From positions 90,016-103,773 of the forward strand of contig MU631709.1 of assembly GCA_026770615.1 (NCBI GenBank): DNA of 13,758 nucleotides. The letters run 5' to 3'. This DNA is from Pavlovales sp. CCMP2436 (Eukaryota; Haptophyta; Pavlovophyceae; Pavlovales). The notes below the pieces were generated by a model, which searched no databases, was not told the origin of the DNA, and was given only the letters and a program-made list of their open reading frames with translations. The translations under genes and the position numbers were made by a program. Shown in pieces: positions 1-6,506 of this stretch (positions are counted from its first letter, which is position 1; every line of letters begins with the position of its first letter).

Positions 1-184
1 CCCCCTGCTCACACCAACCACCGCTACCACGAGATAACTGTTTGGTAACGAAGCCGCACGAGGAGTGGCTGTCTGCGCTGCGTCCTTTTTTAAGAATAGT
101 TCTTTTTTAATAGTAGTTCTTGCGTCCTGACCTCGCTTTCGCTACTTCTGTCTTCCTGCCGTGTGCGTGCGCGCGTGTGTGCAG

Positions 185-562
185 GTGCTCTCCGAGTATT
201 ACAACATCTACGTGTACCAGCCAACAGTCGCCGCAAAGTTGGCGACGGCCTCGCTCTCAAGGCTGCGCGCGGCACACGACGCGCGCGTGCAGCCTGCAGG
301 CTTTGCGCCGGCTGAGGCGAGCCCCGCGTGGCTGGCTCTCTCTGCGCTCCTGCTCGCTGCGGCGGGGGCAACCATCCTTTTAAAATGGCGGCGGAGACGA
401 GAAAGGGCCACCCAGCTGCCGTTCAGCACGCGCACACAGACAGGGGTCGAGTCTGTCGAGTTGGCCCGCCTGTCCATAGGAGCGGCGCCGTCTGTGCGCG
501 GCGCGGAGCCCGAGCCGGAGAGGGGAGACGCAGGCGCTGACGGACGGGCATGCATGCTGTGA
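185..562 (+). CDS. C-terminal exon of an unrecognised single-pass membrane protein (5' partial)
   Basis: The exon is open from a likely 3' splice site (a GT/CG-rich tract ending TGTGTGCAG at 176-184) to a TGA at 560-562, giving about 125 residues in phase 0. It begins VLSEYYNIYVYQP. Residues about 48-66 (AWLALSALLLAAAGATILL) form one hydrophobic helix, followed at once by KWRRRRER, a stop-transfer pattern that would put the short Ser/Glu/Arg-rich tail in the cytosol (positive-inside rule). The N-terminal part would then be lumenal or extracellular, as in a type I protein. I do not recognise the family. Upstream exons lie outside the window, so no initiator Met is expected; the nearby GTG and ATG codons in the pyrimidine tract are probably intronic. 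GC content is far above the AT-rich DNA that follows, which supports coding. The acceptor is inferred, not proven. Confidence 0.5.
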   Translation: MLSEYYNIYVYQPTVAAKLATASLSRLRAAHDARVQPAGFAPAEASPAWLALSALLLAAAGATILLKWRRRRERATQLPFSTRTQTGVESVELARLSIGAAPSVRGAEPEPERGDAGADGRACML

Positions 563-570
563 TTCATATA

Positions 571-618
571 AGTATATATATGTATATATATATATTATGT
601 ATATATATATATATATAT
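571..618. repeat. TA-rich microsatellite
   Basis: An interrupted (TA)n/(TATG)n run directly follows the stop codon of the preceding exon. It lies in the presumed 3' UTR or flank. A 10-nt perfect palindrome GCATGCATGC (548-557) sits just before it, inside the last codons of the exon. Confidence 0.85.
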
Positions 619-702
619 GTGTGTATAAACGCTGCTACAAATGCTCTCTCCCAAGCTGTAGCGTTACTGTGCCCCCCCCCCCTCCTACCCGCCCCATAAT
701 CA

Positions 703-1230
703 ACGTAACCCTAAAGAATCCCGGCCCAACTAACTTTTTCGGAAAACTAGGGAAACTGGAAAGCAGGATTATATACAAACAATGCTTAAAATTACAGACA
801 AACAATTCATTTAGTTAGTGTGTTTCCAGTTTTGAGATTCCAGTTTTGAAGCGCCGCTTTCAAAATCCCGTAATCCTAAAGGTCGGCGCCTCGGTTTTGA
901 AGCATTTGAACCAAGGGCGAAGAGCGTAACGGCCGTCGTCGCGTGTAACGGCTACCCGATCAATAAGTAACTAGCTAATCAACGAAAAAACCGACTGTAA
1001 CGATGGGGAGCCCAGACAACTTTTTCCCAAAATACGAAAAGTGGAAATCCATATAACATACAAACAATGCTTAAAGTTACATGCAAACAATTAAGTTAGT
1101 TAATGTGCTTCCTGTTTTGAGTTTCCTAGTTTGGAAGCGCCGCTTTTCAAATTCGTAACCCTAAATAAAGAATCCCGACCCAACTAACTTTTTCGAGAAA
1201 CTACGATTAGTGGAAATCCATATTATATGC
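703..1230. repeat. Diverged dispersed repeat, two to three copies in direct orientation
   Basis: A unit with the order CGTAACCCTAAA, AATCCCG-CCCAACTAACTTTTTCG, GGAAA, ATACAAACAATGCTTAAA, ACAAACAATT, GTTAGT, CCAGTTTTGA, GAAGCGCCGCTTT starts near 703. It recurs, diverged, from about 1003, and its first part recurs again from about 1153 (AATCCCGACCCAACTAACT). The copies differ by many substitutions and small indels, so they are old. The AACAATGCTTAAA core also lies inside the MITE at 2368-2533, which links the two families. No open frame of note is present. Confidence 0.7.
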
Positions 1231-1271
1231 GTCATTTTGCAATCCCCCCCCCTCCCCCTTGTCCTTCTGTA

Positions 1272-1432
1272 GGGGGGGTACATTCAACATTATTTTGAAA
1301 ATAAATAATTCAGGGGGGGTATGTACATTCAACGTTATTCGAAGACAAAAATAACGAGGGGGAGTTCATTACGGCCTCGAAGAAAAAATAACGAGGGGGG
1401 GTCATTACGGCCGCTGAAGCGAGGGGGGCGTC
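1272..1432. repeat. Degenerate G-run tandem repeat
   Basis: About five units of 30-48 nt each start with a run of five to seven G. The first units continue TACATTCAAC, TTATTCGAAGA and AAAAATAACGA; later ones degrade to TCATTACGGCC. A C-rich run at about 1243-1257 just before could pair with the first G-runs. The G-runs are 30 nt or more apart, so they do not make a classical short-loop G-quadruplex motif. Confidence 0.65.
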
Positions 1433-2365
1433 GTTCACCACCTCGGCGCAGATCGGCGCTGCGCGAGCATGTTGCGCGCCTGAGCATCCTAAGTGGCACT
1501 GCACCCGGCAGGTAGCCATATTAACGAACTAAGCTATAAGTATTATCGATGCAAGGCAGTGTGTGCGCAAGCTGTGGAACTTACAAGAATTGGAAGCAGC
1601 TGATCTGCTTCCAGTGCAGGTGAAAGTGGCGCCGCAGGCGATTTTTTGGGGAGCAAATACGGGTAAAATACGGGTCTCTGATCAACCACATGACATTCGA
1701 CGAAGCTCGACTGATTTGCTGCTGACCGAGCTCCTCTGTATCTCGAGCACTCGAGCTGCCGCACGCCTGCGCACGCGACAAACCTGTAGCACAATAACAC
1801 AGACAACTATACTCCGACTGCCGGTATCCCACAGTGCGATTCTAGCCCACGAGGGGCAGGAACCACAAAGTGGAAGGCTTTTGCTGGGGCCCGGTCTACC
1901 CCACACCTTCACGGGGGTGGGCATCCGGCCTATTGGTTTTGGGCGGAAGTTCGGGGCATTTTTCTTCCCTCTTGCGTGTCTGACACGCCTTCTTGTTGGG
2001 CTGTTGGATGGTTTCTTCTGGGCTTTCTGGCTCATGTTTGCGTTTGGATGAGCGCATACCGCGCGGATGTATGACCTCGTATTGTATGGCGGGTATGGCT
2101 GATGCTGGTGGCAGTGGGGTGGTGGCTGGGGCCGGCTCGCAGAGTAGGCACCGTAACAATAACAATGACATGACGTGGCTGGTCTAGCGACAATCTTACT
2201 CTAGATTATTTAATATATTTAATGGGGTACTTTATTTAGTTGTGTGACTTTTTGTTACTATGGCGGGGGCCCCTAGGCCATGATGCATCCCTCCTAAATC
2301 TCTGTTATAATTTATTCCGCTCGAGACACGTCATTGTCGGTTCATAATGACTGGCCCTATGGCCC
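1433..2365. other. Intergenic DNA with no confident gene
   Basis: No convincing coding region is visible. There is a short hairpin at 1591-1613 (arms TGGAAGCAG/CTGCTTCCA, 5-nt loop). A weak minus-strand open frame runs from 2171 to 1896, rich in Lys, Arg and Glu (for example KRKHEPESPEE). It has no domain I recognise and overlaps equally long open frames on the other strand, so it is not annotated as a gene. 2200-2340 is AT-rich. Confidence 0.6.
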
Positions 2366-2367
2366 TA

Positions 2368-2533
2368 CAGGAGATCGCGGGCAATAAGAACGGCGCTTTT
2401 TGAGGCTGAGGCTGAGTTTCTTAGCAAATTACATACAAACAATGCTTAAATTTGTTTAAACTACATGCAAATAATGCAAAAAAAGTGGCTCAGTTTCTTA
2501 ACACGACGGTTTCTTATTGCCCGCGATCCCCTG
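2368..2533 (+). mobile_element. MITE copy 1 (TA-flanked, 166 bp)
   Basis: Terminal inverted repeats of about 23-26 bp start CAGGRGATCGCGGGCAATAA. The element is bounded on both sides by TA (2366-2367 and 2534-2535). The interior is non-coding. A second copy in opposite orientation lies at 3276-3443 with the same interior order (GGCGCTTTTTGAGGCTGAGG, CAGTTTCTTA, ACGACGG). The TA duplication and the CAG...CTG ends fit a non-autonomous Tc1/mariner-type element; no transposase is present. Confidence 0.85.
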
Positions 2534-2726
2534 TAGCACATTTTCTGTATCGGAGTAGGCTCACTTCGGCGCGAATGGCAGCGCCATCATCTGGTCGTCA
2601 GTGAGCGTGCGCGCCGGCTGGAGCGGCCGCTAGCGACCTGCAACGCGGCCTCCGCCTCAGCCTGAACCTGCGACAGGGGTACATCAGTAAAGGTAGTACA
2701 TAGGGATGGTAGAGGTGAGTATATAG

Positions 2727-2777
2727 AATAACATAAATATGAACCTGTAACCGACACAGGTTCATATTTATGTTATT
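2727..2777. repeat. Perfect 22-bp inverted repeat with 7-nt loop
   Basis: The left arm at 2727-2748 (AATAACATAAATATGAACCT, then GT) and the right arm at 2756-2777 are exact reverse complements around AACCGAC. The stem is AT-rich. No gene adjoins it directly, so a terminator or small-RNA role is not shown. Confidence 0.9.
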
Positions 2778-3275
2778 GTTTAGACAGACACGGTCCGGGT
2801 GCCTGAGTTAGTAGCCCTTATACCCTTGCCTGGACGCAGAGACTGCGCCCAAGGGGTAGTAGAGGCACCATAACATAACATAACAGCGTTGCCGTTGGCT
2901 TTGGCTTTCGCGAGGAATGCATCCGGACAGGAATTAGTAGTCTTACACAAGGTACTTCTTATTTGATGTCGACAAACATAGCACACCTGTGCTATGTTCG
3001 TCGCAGAAGATGACCTTTTCTGCTTTCTGCGTGGGGTCGGTCTGGGGTCGGTCTGGGGGGGGGGGGGTTAAACTTCATGAAAAAAGAAGAAGAAAAAAAA
3101 TCTGCCCAGCGCGGGGTATATTTTAATATTTTTGTTATTCATATATTATAGAATTTACGATGATAAGATTATCGAAGTAATATCGAGGTATTATTGAGCC
3201 GGGGGTAGGACAGAATGGCAGGGTTCCATAAATCGCATGCGATTCACGAGACGGGTATGATTGAGACGGGTATTA
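2778..3275. other. Gene-free spacer with short hairpin and simple repeats
   Basis: It holds a near-palindromic hairpin at 2970-3003 (inner arms AACATAGCAC/GTGCTATGTT, 4-nt loop, extended by CGAC/GTCG), two tandem GGGGTCGGTCT units running into a 13-G tract (3055-3067), a purine-rich stretch near 3079-3100, an AT-rich stretch, and two copies of GAGACGGGTAT (3246-3275). No coding region is supported. Confidence 0.6.
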
Positions 3276-3443
3276 CAAGGGATCGTGGGCAATAAGAAAC
3301 CGTCGTGTTATGAAACTGAGCCTCGTTTTTTTGCCCTTCAATTGTAATTTTAACCAAAATTTAACAATTTTTTGTATGTAGTTCGCTAAGAAACTCAGCC
3401 TCAGCCTCAAAAAGCGCCGTTCTTATTGCCCGCGATCCCCTGT
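3276..3443 (-). mobile_element. MITE copy 2 (TA-flanked, 168 bp, opposite orientation)
   Basis: This is the reverse-complement relative of 2368-2533, with the same terminal repeats (CAAGGGATCGTGGGCAATAA at the left, GCCCGCGATCCCCTG at the right) and TA on both flanks (3274-3275, 3444-3445). The interior matches copy 1 apart from scattered substitutions and a changed AT-rich centre. It is non-coding. Confidence 0.85.
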
Positions 3444-3456
3444 AATACTTCACCGC

Positions 3457-3736
3457 GTCATAATGTTGGTACCATGGTTTACACACTACGTATGGGGGCC
3501 TTCCCGACGTCCCCGCCGGCTGAAGCGAGAGGTCTCAGTCCTATACGACCTTGGACACTCGTGGCTGGCTTTAATTAACTATTTAATTTCATTTATTTCG
3601 TATTCGTGTTGGGCCATATAAAGCCAGCCACGAGTGTCCAAGGTCGTATAGGACTGAGCCCTCTCGCTTCAGCCGGCGGGGACGTCGGGAAGGCCCCCAT
3701 ACGTAGTGTGTAAACCATGGTACCAACATTATGACG
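3457..3736. mobile_element. Foldback element with 116/117-bp inverted arms
   Basis: The left arm 3457-3572 and right arm 3620-3736 are reverse complements with about one mismatch and one 1-nt indel, around a 47-nt AT-rich spacer. The arms start CGTCATAATGTTGGTACCAT. No open frame fills the element. Near-identity of the arms points to a recent origin or arm homogenisation. A diverged single arm lies at 8846-8910, so the sequence is a dispersed family rather than a one-off palindrome. It begins 14 nt after MITE copy 2. Confidence 0.85.
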
Positions 3737-3773
3737 TGGGGGACTAATATTAGTTCTCAGTACGCGAACGTAT

Positions 3774-3799
3774 GGTGGGGGTTGATTCCAATCCCCACC
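3774..3799. repeat. 10-bp GC-rich hairpin
   Basis: GGTGGGGGTT (3774-3783) pairs with AATCCCCACC (3790-3799), with one G-T pair, around GATTCC. A 12-nt palindrome ACTAATATTAGT lies about 30 nt upstream. Confidence 0.6.
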
Positions 3800-3829
3800 A
3801 ACCATTCTGGGGGGTCAAGTCAAAAGCTG

Positions 3830-4129
3830 CGCGGGCAATCAAAAGTCTTGCCCGCAAGTCGCGGTCCTCGTTCAGAGCGAGACCCCGGGTGCACTCGTGG
3901 CTACTGCGCACGACACAGACTGCGAGTGGCAATATGCGGCGCGCACCGCGATGCGCGCAATCTGCACGTCGAGCGCAGATTGCGGAACGCGCACAACAAG
4001 GCCCGCGCACTCCATGCGATCCTCGCACGTGTTCGCAAGAATGAGGGATTGCGCGCCATGCTCGCCGGTAGCGACGAATCGACGCAGAAGTATGACGACG
4101 CGAGGGAGCCATCTGAGCTGCGGCACTGA
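3830..4129 (+). CDS. Possible C-terminal coding fragment, unrecognised (start not defined)
   Basis: An open frame runs to the TGA at 4127-4129. Its last about 65 codons have high GC at third positions and an amphipathic, Arg/Ala-rich pattern (NAHNKARALHAILARVRK) ending in an acidic tail (SDESTQKYDDAREPSEL). That looks more like real coding sequence than the surrounding DNA. No initiator or splice acceptor can be chosen with any confidence, and the frame upstream of about 3830 runs into the hairpin and foldback repeats. It could be the last exon of a gene broken by those insertions or simply a chance open frame in GC-rich DNA. The left boundary given is arbitrary. No homology is recognised. 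Confidence 0.2.
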   Translation, partial: RGQSKVLPASRGPRSERDPGCTRGYCARHRLRVAICGAHRDARNLHVERRLRNAHNKARALHAILARVRKNEGLRAMLAGSDESTQKYDDAREPSELRH

Positions 4130-4215
4130 TATACGGGTATGTAAGCCATCTGAGCCGCACACCGCAGCCGTTGGTCATCTCAGTTGATTCTTCTGAATTT
4201 AATCTAACTGTTTTA

Positions 4216-4235
4216 AAAATGGCGCGCGCCATTTT
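4216..4235. promoter_or_regulatory. Perfect 20-nt palindrome over the polymerase-fragment start codon
   Basis: AAAATGGCGCGCGCCATTTT is its own reverse complement and contains the presumed ATG at 4219. Each half matches the GCCATNTT core bound by YY1-type zinc fingers in animals; whether this organism has such a factor is unknown. Because of the symmetry, an ATG with the same MARAIF codons is also read on the minus strand. Confidence 0.5.
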
Positions 4236-4530
4236 CCAGCCTCGCCGACTTGAACGCGCGGGTCGGGTCGCGGCTGGAAAACGTCGGCCCATGGAGACGG
4301 TCAAGTCCATCCAGTTCAGCGTGCTTACGAGCAAGGCAATCGAGCGCAGCAGCGTGTGCGAGTTGATCGTGCCCGAGACGCTGCGCAGCGATGGCCGTCC
4401 GGTGAAAAACGGCGTGCTCGACCCGCGCATGGGCGTGGACGGCGGCGGCGGCGGCGTCTGCGCCACGTGCAACCTCAGCTCGCTCGAGTGCACCGGGCAT
4501 GCAGGGCGGGATTTGCACCCAGAAATCCAA
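4219..4530 (+). pseudogene. N-terminal exon of an RNA polymerase largest subunit (RPC1-like), apparently truncated
   Basis: The 104 residues from ATG 4219 contain VKSIQFSVLT near residues 28-37, then PETLRSDGRP, NGVLDPRMGV and a clamp zinc site C81-x2-C84-x6-C91-x2-H94. This is the order at the N terminus of the largest subunit of eukaryotic nuclear RNA polymerases. The IQFS and NGVLDPRMG wording is closest, from memory, to Pol III RPC1, with Pol II RPB1 as the alternative. Met25 is a second possible start. After the zinc site the family normally continues CxGHFGxIxL; here it reads CTGHAGRDL, already diverged. The exon ends at a good donor (CCAA|GTAAGG at 4531). A C-rich acceptor follows at 4654, but the exon it would open reaches a stop within 25 codons and shows no polymerase sequence; the rest of a protein of over 1,000 residues is not in the window. 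I infer a truncated duplicate or decayed gene. A huge downstream intron is less likely because other genes intervene. Confidence 0.5.
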
Positions 4531-4654
4531 GTAAGGAAACCCACGCGCAGTGTGGCTTCGCCGCCTCGGACCGGTTTTTGGCCGCCAAGGCCCGGCGCCC
4601 CTGCCCACCGCCTGTGCCCACCCGCCCCCCCCCCCCCCCCACCCCCTTTTCCAG
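4531..4654 (+). other. Probable intron of the polymerase fragment
   Basis: It has donor GTAAGG at 4531 and acceptor TTTTCCAG at 4647-4654, preceded by a 16-C tract (4625-4640), a C-rich pyrimidine tract like that of the aminotransferase intron at the window end. The putative next exon (from 4655) stays open for only about 21 codons. Confidence 0.45.
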
Positions 4655-4755
4655 TTAAAAACACCCCAGGAAAGGGCCCATGGGCCCGCCTGTCACGGCG
4701 CCCGCACGCCTCCCTCTTAAACGGCCACATACGGACCCAGTCCAGGATCGGTTTA

Positions 4756-4845
4756 AGTATATTGACTGATAGGGATTCAAGCTGGCGTCTGACTGTTCTG
4801 AATGTTGTGCTGGTCTGAGCGCTGCGTCGCCCATTGCCTGCTGCG
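4756..4845 (+). repeat. Modular repeat copy R1 (truncated)
   Basis: A 90-nt unit matches the first 90 nt of R2 (4848-4937) with about one difference. It begins AGTATATTGACTGATAGGGA and ends CCTGCTGCG. An 11-nt direct repeat GTTTAAGTATA brackets the R1-R2 block at 4751-4761 and 5041-5051. Confidence 0.85.
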
Positions 4846-4847
4846 GT

Positions 4848-5012
4848 AGTATATTTACTGATAGGGATTCAAGCTGGCGTCTGACTGTTCTGAATGTTGT
4901 GCTGGTCTGAGCGCTGCGTCGCCCATTGCCTGCTGCGTGCCTTAGTCGGCTGCGCTGGCTTGGGCGCCACCGCGCGTGCCGATGGATCTCCGGTAGTGTG
5001 CCCGGGCAAGGG
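4848..5012 (+). repeat. Modular repeat copy R2
   Basis: A 165-nt unit sits directly after R1, with period 92. Positions 4850-5012 appear identical, in reverse complement, to 11085-11247. It starts with the family head TACTGATAGGGATTCAAGCT. Its tail, GGGCAAGGGCGTTTAGG, is altered compared with the other copies. Confidence 0.9.
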
Positions 5013-5060
5013 CGTTTAGGAAGATGATCTGCTGGTTGCTGTTTAAGTATACATATATTA

Positions 5061-5157
5061 GCCAGCGCAGCCGACTAAGGCACGCAGCAGGCAATGGGCG
5101 ACGTAGCGCTCAGACCAGCAAAACATTCAGAACAGTCAGACGCCAGCTTGAATCCCT
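5061..5157 (-). repeat. Modular repeat copy R3, inverted relative to R2
   Basis: This is the reverse complement of 4863-4959 with a few differences. It makes an inverted repeat with 97-bp arms around a spacer of about 100 nt. Confidence 0.85.
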
Positions 5158-5658
5158 CAAATACAGCAATATAATGTGACAATGCATATAATGTCGAAAC
5201 CTCAAATACACGGCCGCCCTCTCGCGCTGTGCGCGGCGTGGAGCGCGCGCGTAGGCCTGCGGGTTTCCGGGATGCGGCCGGAAAGGTGTGCAAGAGGGTG
5301 CTTGCTCCGCTGCACACCACTCCGCCTCGCCGGGCGCGCGCTGCATGCACGATGCGCGCGCGGGATGGCTGTGTGCAAAAAGAATGCGTTGCAGCGCGTA
5401 GATGCACGTCCATCGCCAGTGTGTCATGTCAGTTGAGTTCGTTGAAGTTAGCTTCGGATGTGTACCACTTCGACTCCGACCGATTCCACTCAGTCTCATT
5501 CGAGCTCCGAGTGACGCAGGGGCAGCGTGCACCGACAGTTCGCGCCCTGCACAGCTCTGTGAGGTCTGCCCCAATTCTCGGCGCCCGAGGCGTTCGCCAG
5601 CGGCGCTGCTCCGTCTGCCGCCGGTTGAGGGGTGCAGGAGGACGCGGCGGCCCTCCCC
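5158..5658. other. GC-rich spacer, no supported gene
   Basis: Several overlapping open frames occur on both strands, but none stands out by codon pattern or recognisable motif. It contains the probable 3' flank of the minus-strand membrane-protein gene. Confidence 0.5.
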
Positions 5659-5919
5659 TCAAAAGCCGGTGAACTGGGCGGAGTGGGCAGAGGGCATCTC
5701 CGCCGCCGCGCTCGCCTGCCGCCGTCGTAACCTCGCGCTCACCGCGCGGCCGACGTAAACAGCCGCCGTGATGGCGCCGATCACGAGCGTCGTGGTGAGC
5801 ATCCCTTTGACCATCCCCTGCCCGAATCCCTCCTCGAAGTGCGCCGCACTGCCCCCACCGGCGATGGCGGTGGCCGCGCACTGCTCGTCGCACACGCCCG
5901 TGCAGTCTATCTTCTCCAT
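5659..5919 (-). CDS. Small single-pass membrane protein, 86 aa, unrecognised
   Basis: The frame starts at an ATG in strong eukaryotic context (GCGGCCATGG) and ends at TGA 5661-5659. The N terminus carries a spaced cysteine set, C6-x3-C10-x3-C14, followed by a Gly/Ala-rich stretch and a Phe/Gly segment (HFEEGFGQGM). Residues about 39-58 (GMLTTTLVIGAITAAVYVGR) form one helix long enough to span a membrane, followed by ARLRRRQ, which favours a cytosolic or matrix-side C terminus. The tail is short and polar. Intronless as read. I do not recognise the family; the size and layout suit a small organelle or ER membrane protein, but that is inference. It is divergent from ICMT, with about 415 nt between the starts. 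Confidence 0.55.
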   Translation of the reverse strand: MEKIDCTGVCDEQCAATAIAGGGSAAHFEEGFGQGMVKGMLTTTLVIGAITAAVYVGRAVSARLRRRQASAAAEMPSAHSAQFTGF

Positions 5920-6334
5920 GGCCGCGCCACACCCTCGCCCGGCCCAGCCGCTTCGCTGCGCCTACAGTATCTCCCTGGCTGCAGTCTTCGACGGCGGCCG
6001 GCCCGGGGCGGAAATTTGGAGAAATCACTGTGCGCGCGCGATTGGAGCGCACCGGCACCGGCACCGGCAACGGCGGCGGTACACGCACGCACTGACAGCG
6101 ACGACGACGGCAACCCCGACGAGTGGGCTGAGGGCGCGTACCACCTCCGCAGGGAGACACGGTTTGGAATCGGCGCCTAAGTATGCCGCCTGGGTGATTA
6201 CATGCCGCCTAGGTGACTGAACGTCGTCGTGCCTAAACGCTCGGAGTCGACCACTTCTGAGACAGAATGTCTGCAACCCACTGCCTGCTGCCCTTTTCTA
6301 ACGTAAGTAAGTGTGTTTAAAGAAAAATGGAGAA
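5920..6334. promoter_or_regulatory. Shared upstream region of the small membrane protein and ICMT
   Basis: The region between two divergent starts probably holds both promoters. It contains CACCGG repeats (about 6050-6072) and a 17-nt tandem pair ATGCCGCCTRGGTGAYT at 6183-6199 and 6202-6218. A donor-like GTAAGTAAG lies at 6304-6312, with no clear partner acceptor before the ICMT start. No TATA box is evident. Confidence 0.4.
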
Positions 6335-6506
6335 ATGGCAGCCACCCCGGGTCTCCCCGCGCGCCCAGAGGATGGATCTCGAGACGGATCCGCCCCGGGA
6401 GCAGGTATCCCCGATCCAGAGTACGGGCCCGAGTACGGGCCGCGCGGGCGCGGCCGCGCCGCGCTCACATCGTACTGCCTCGGCATCTGCACGGGCGCCG
6501 CGCTGA
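6327..6506 (+). promoter_or_regulatory. Out-of-frame upstream ATG overlapping the ICMT start
   Basis: An ATG at 6327 in acceptable context (AAAAATGG) opens a 59-codon frame that overlaps the ICMT reading frame and ends at TGA 6504-6506. If it is in the mRNA, ICMT translation would need leaky scanning; alternatively transcription starts downstream of it. Confidence 0.35.

Noticed and set aside
551..562. Apparent prenylation (CAAX-like) end ACML on the first exon
   Set aside because: The cysteine is third from the end rather than fourth, so it does not fit CAAX.
1896..2171. Lys/Glu-rich minus-strand frame that could be a transposon remnant
   Set aside because: No conserved catalytic or zinc-finger pattern, and equal-length frames overlap on the + strand.
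2565..2665. Short minus-strand last exon ending LTDDQMMALPFAPK
   Set aside because: The GC-rich island is suggestive, but at about 20 codons with no clear acceptor or neighbouring exon it cannot be supported.
3750..4730. Long minus-strand open frame (326 codons)
   Set aside because: It runs antisense across the polymerase exon and its intron, is low-complexity (Gly, Arg, Ala) with no motif, and owes its length to GC-rich DNA.
5429..6160. Minus-strand open frame of 243 codons
   Set aside because: Arg/Gly-rich shadow of the 86-residue membrane protein in another frame; no domain visible.
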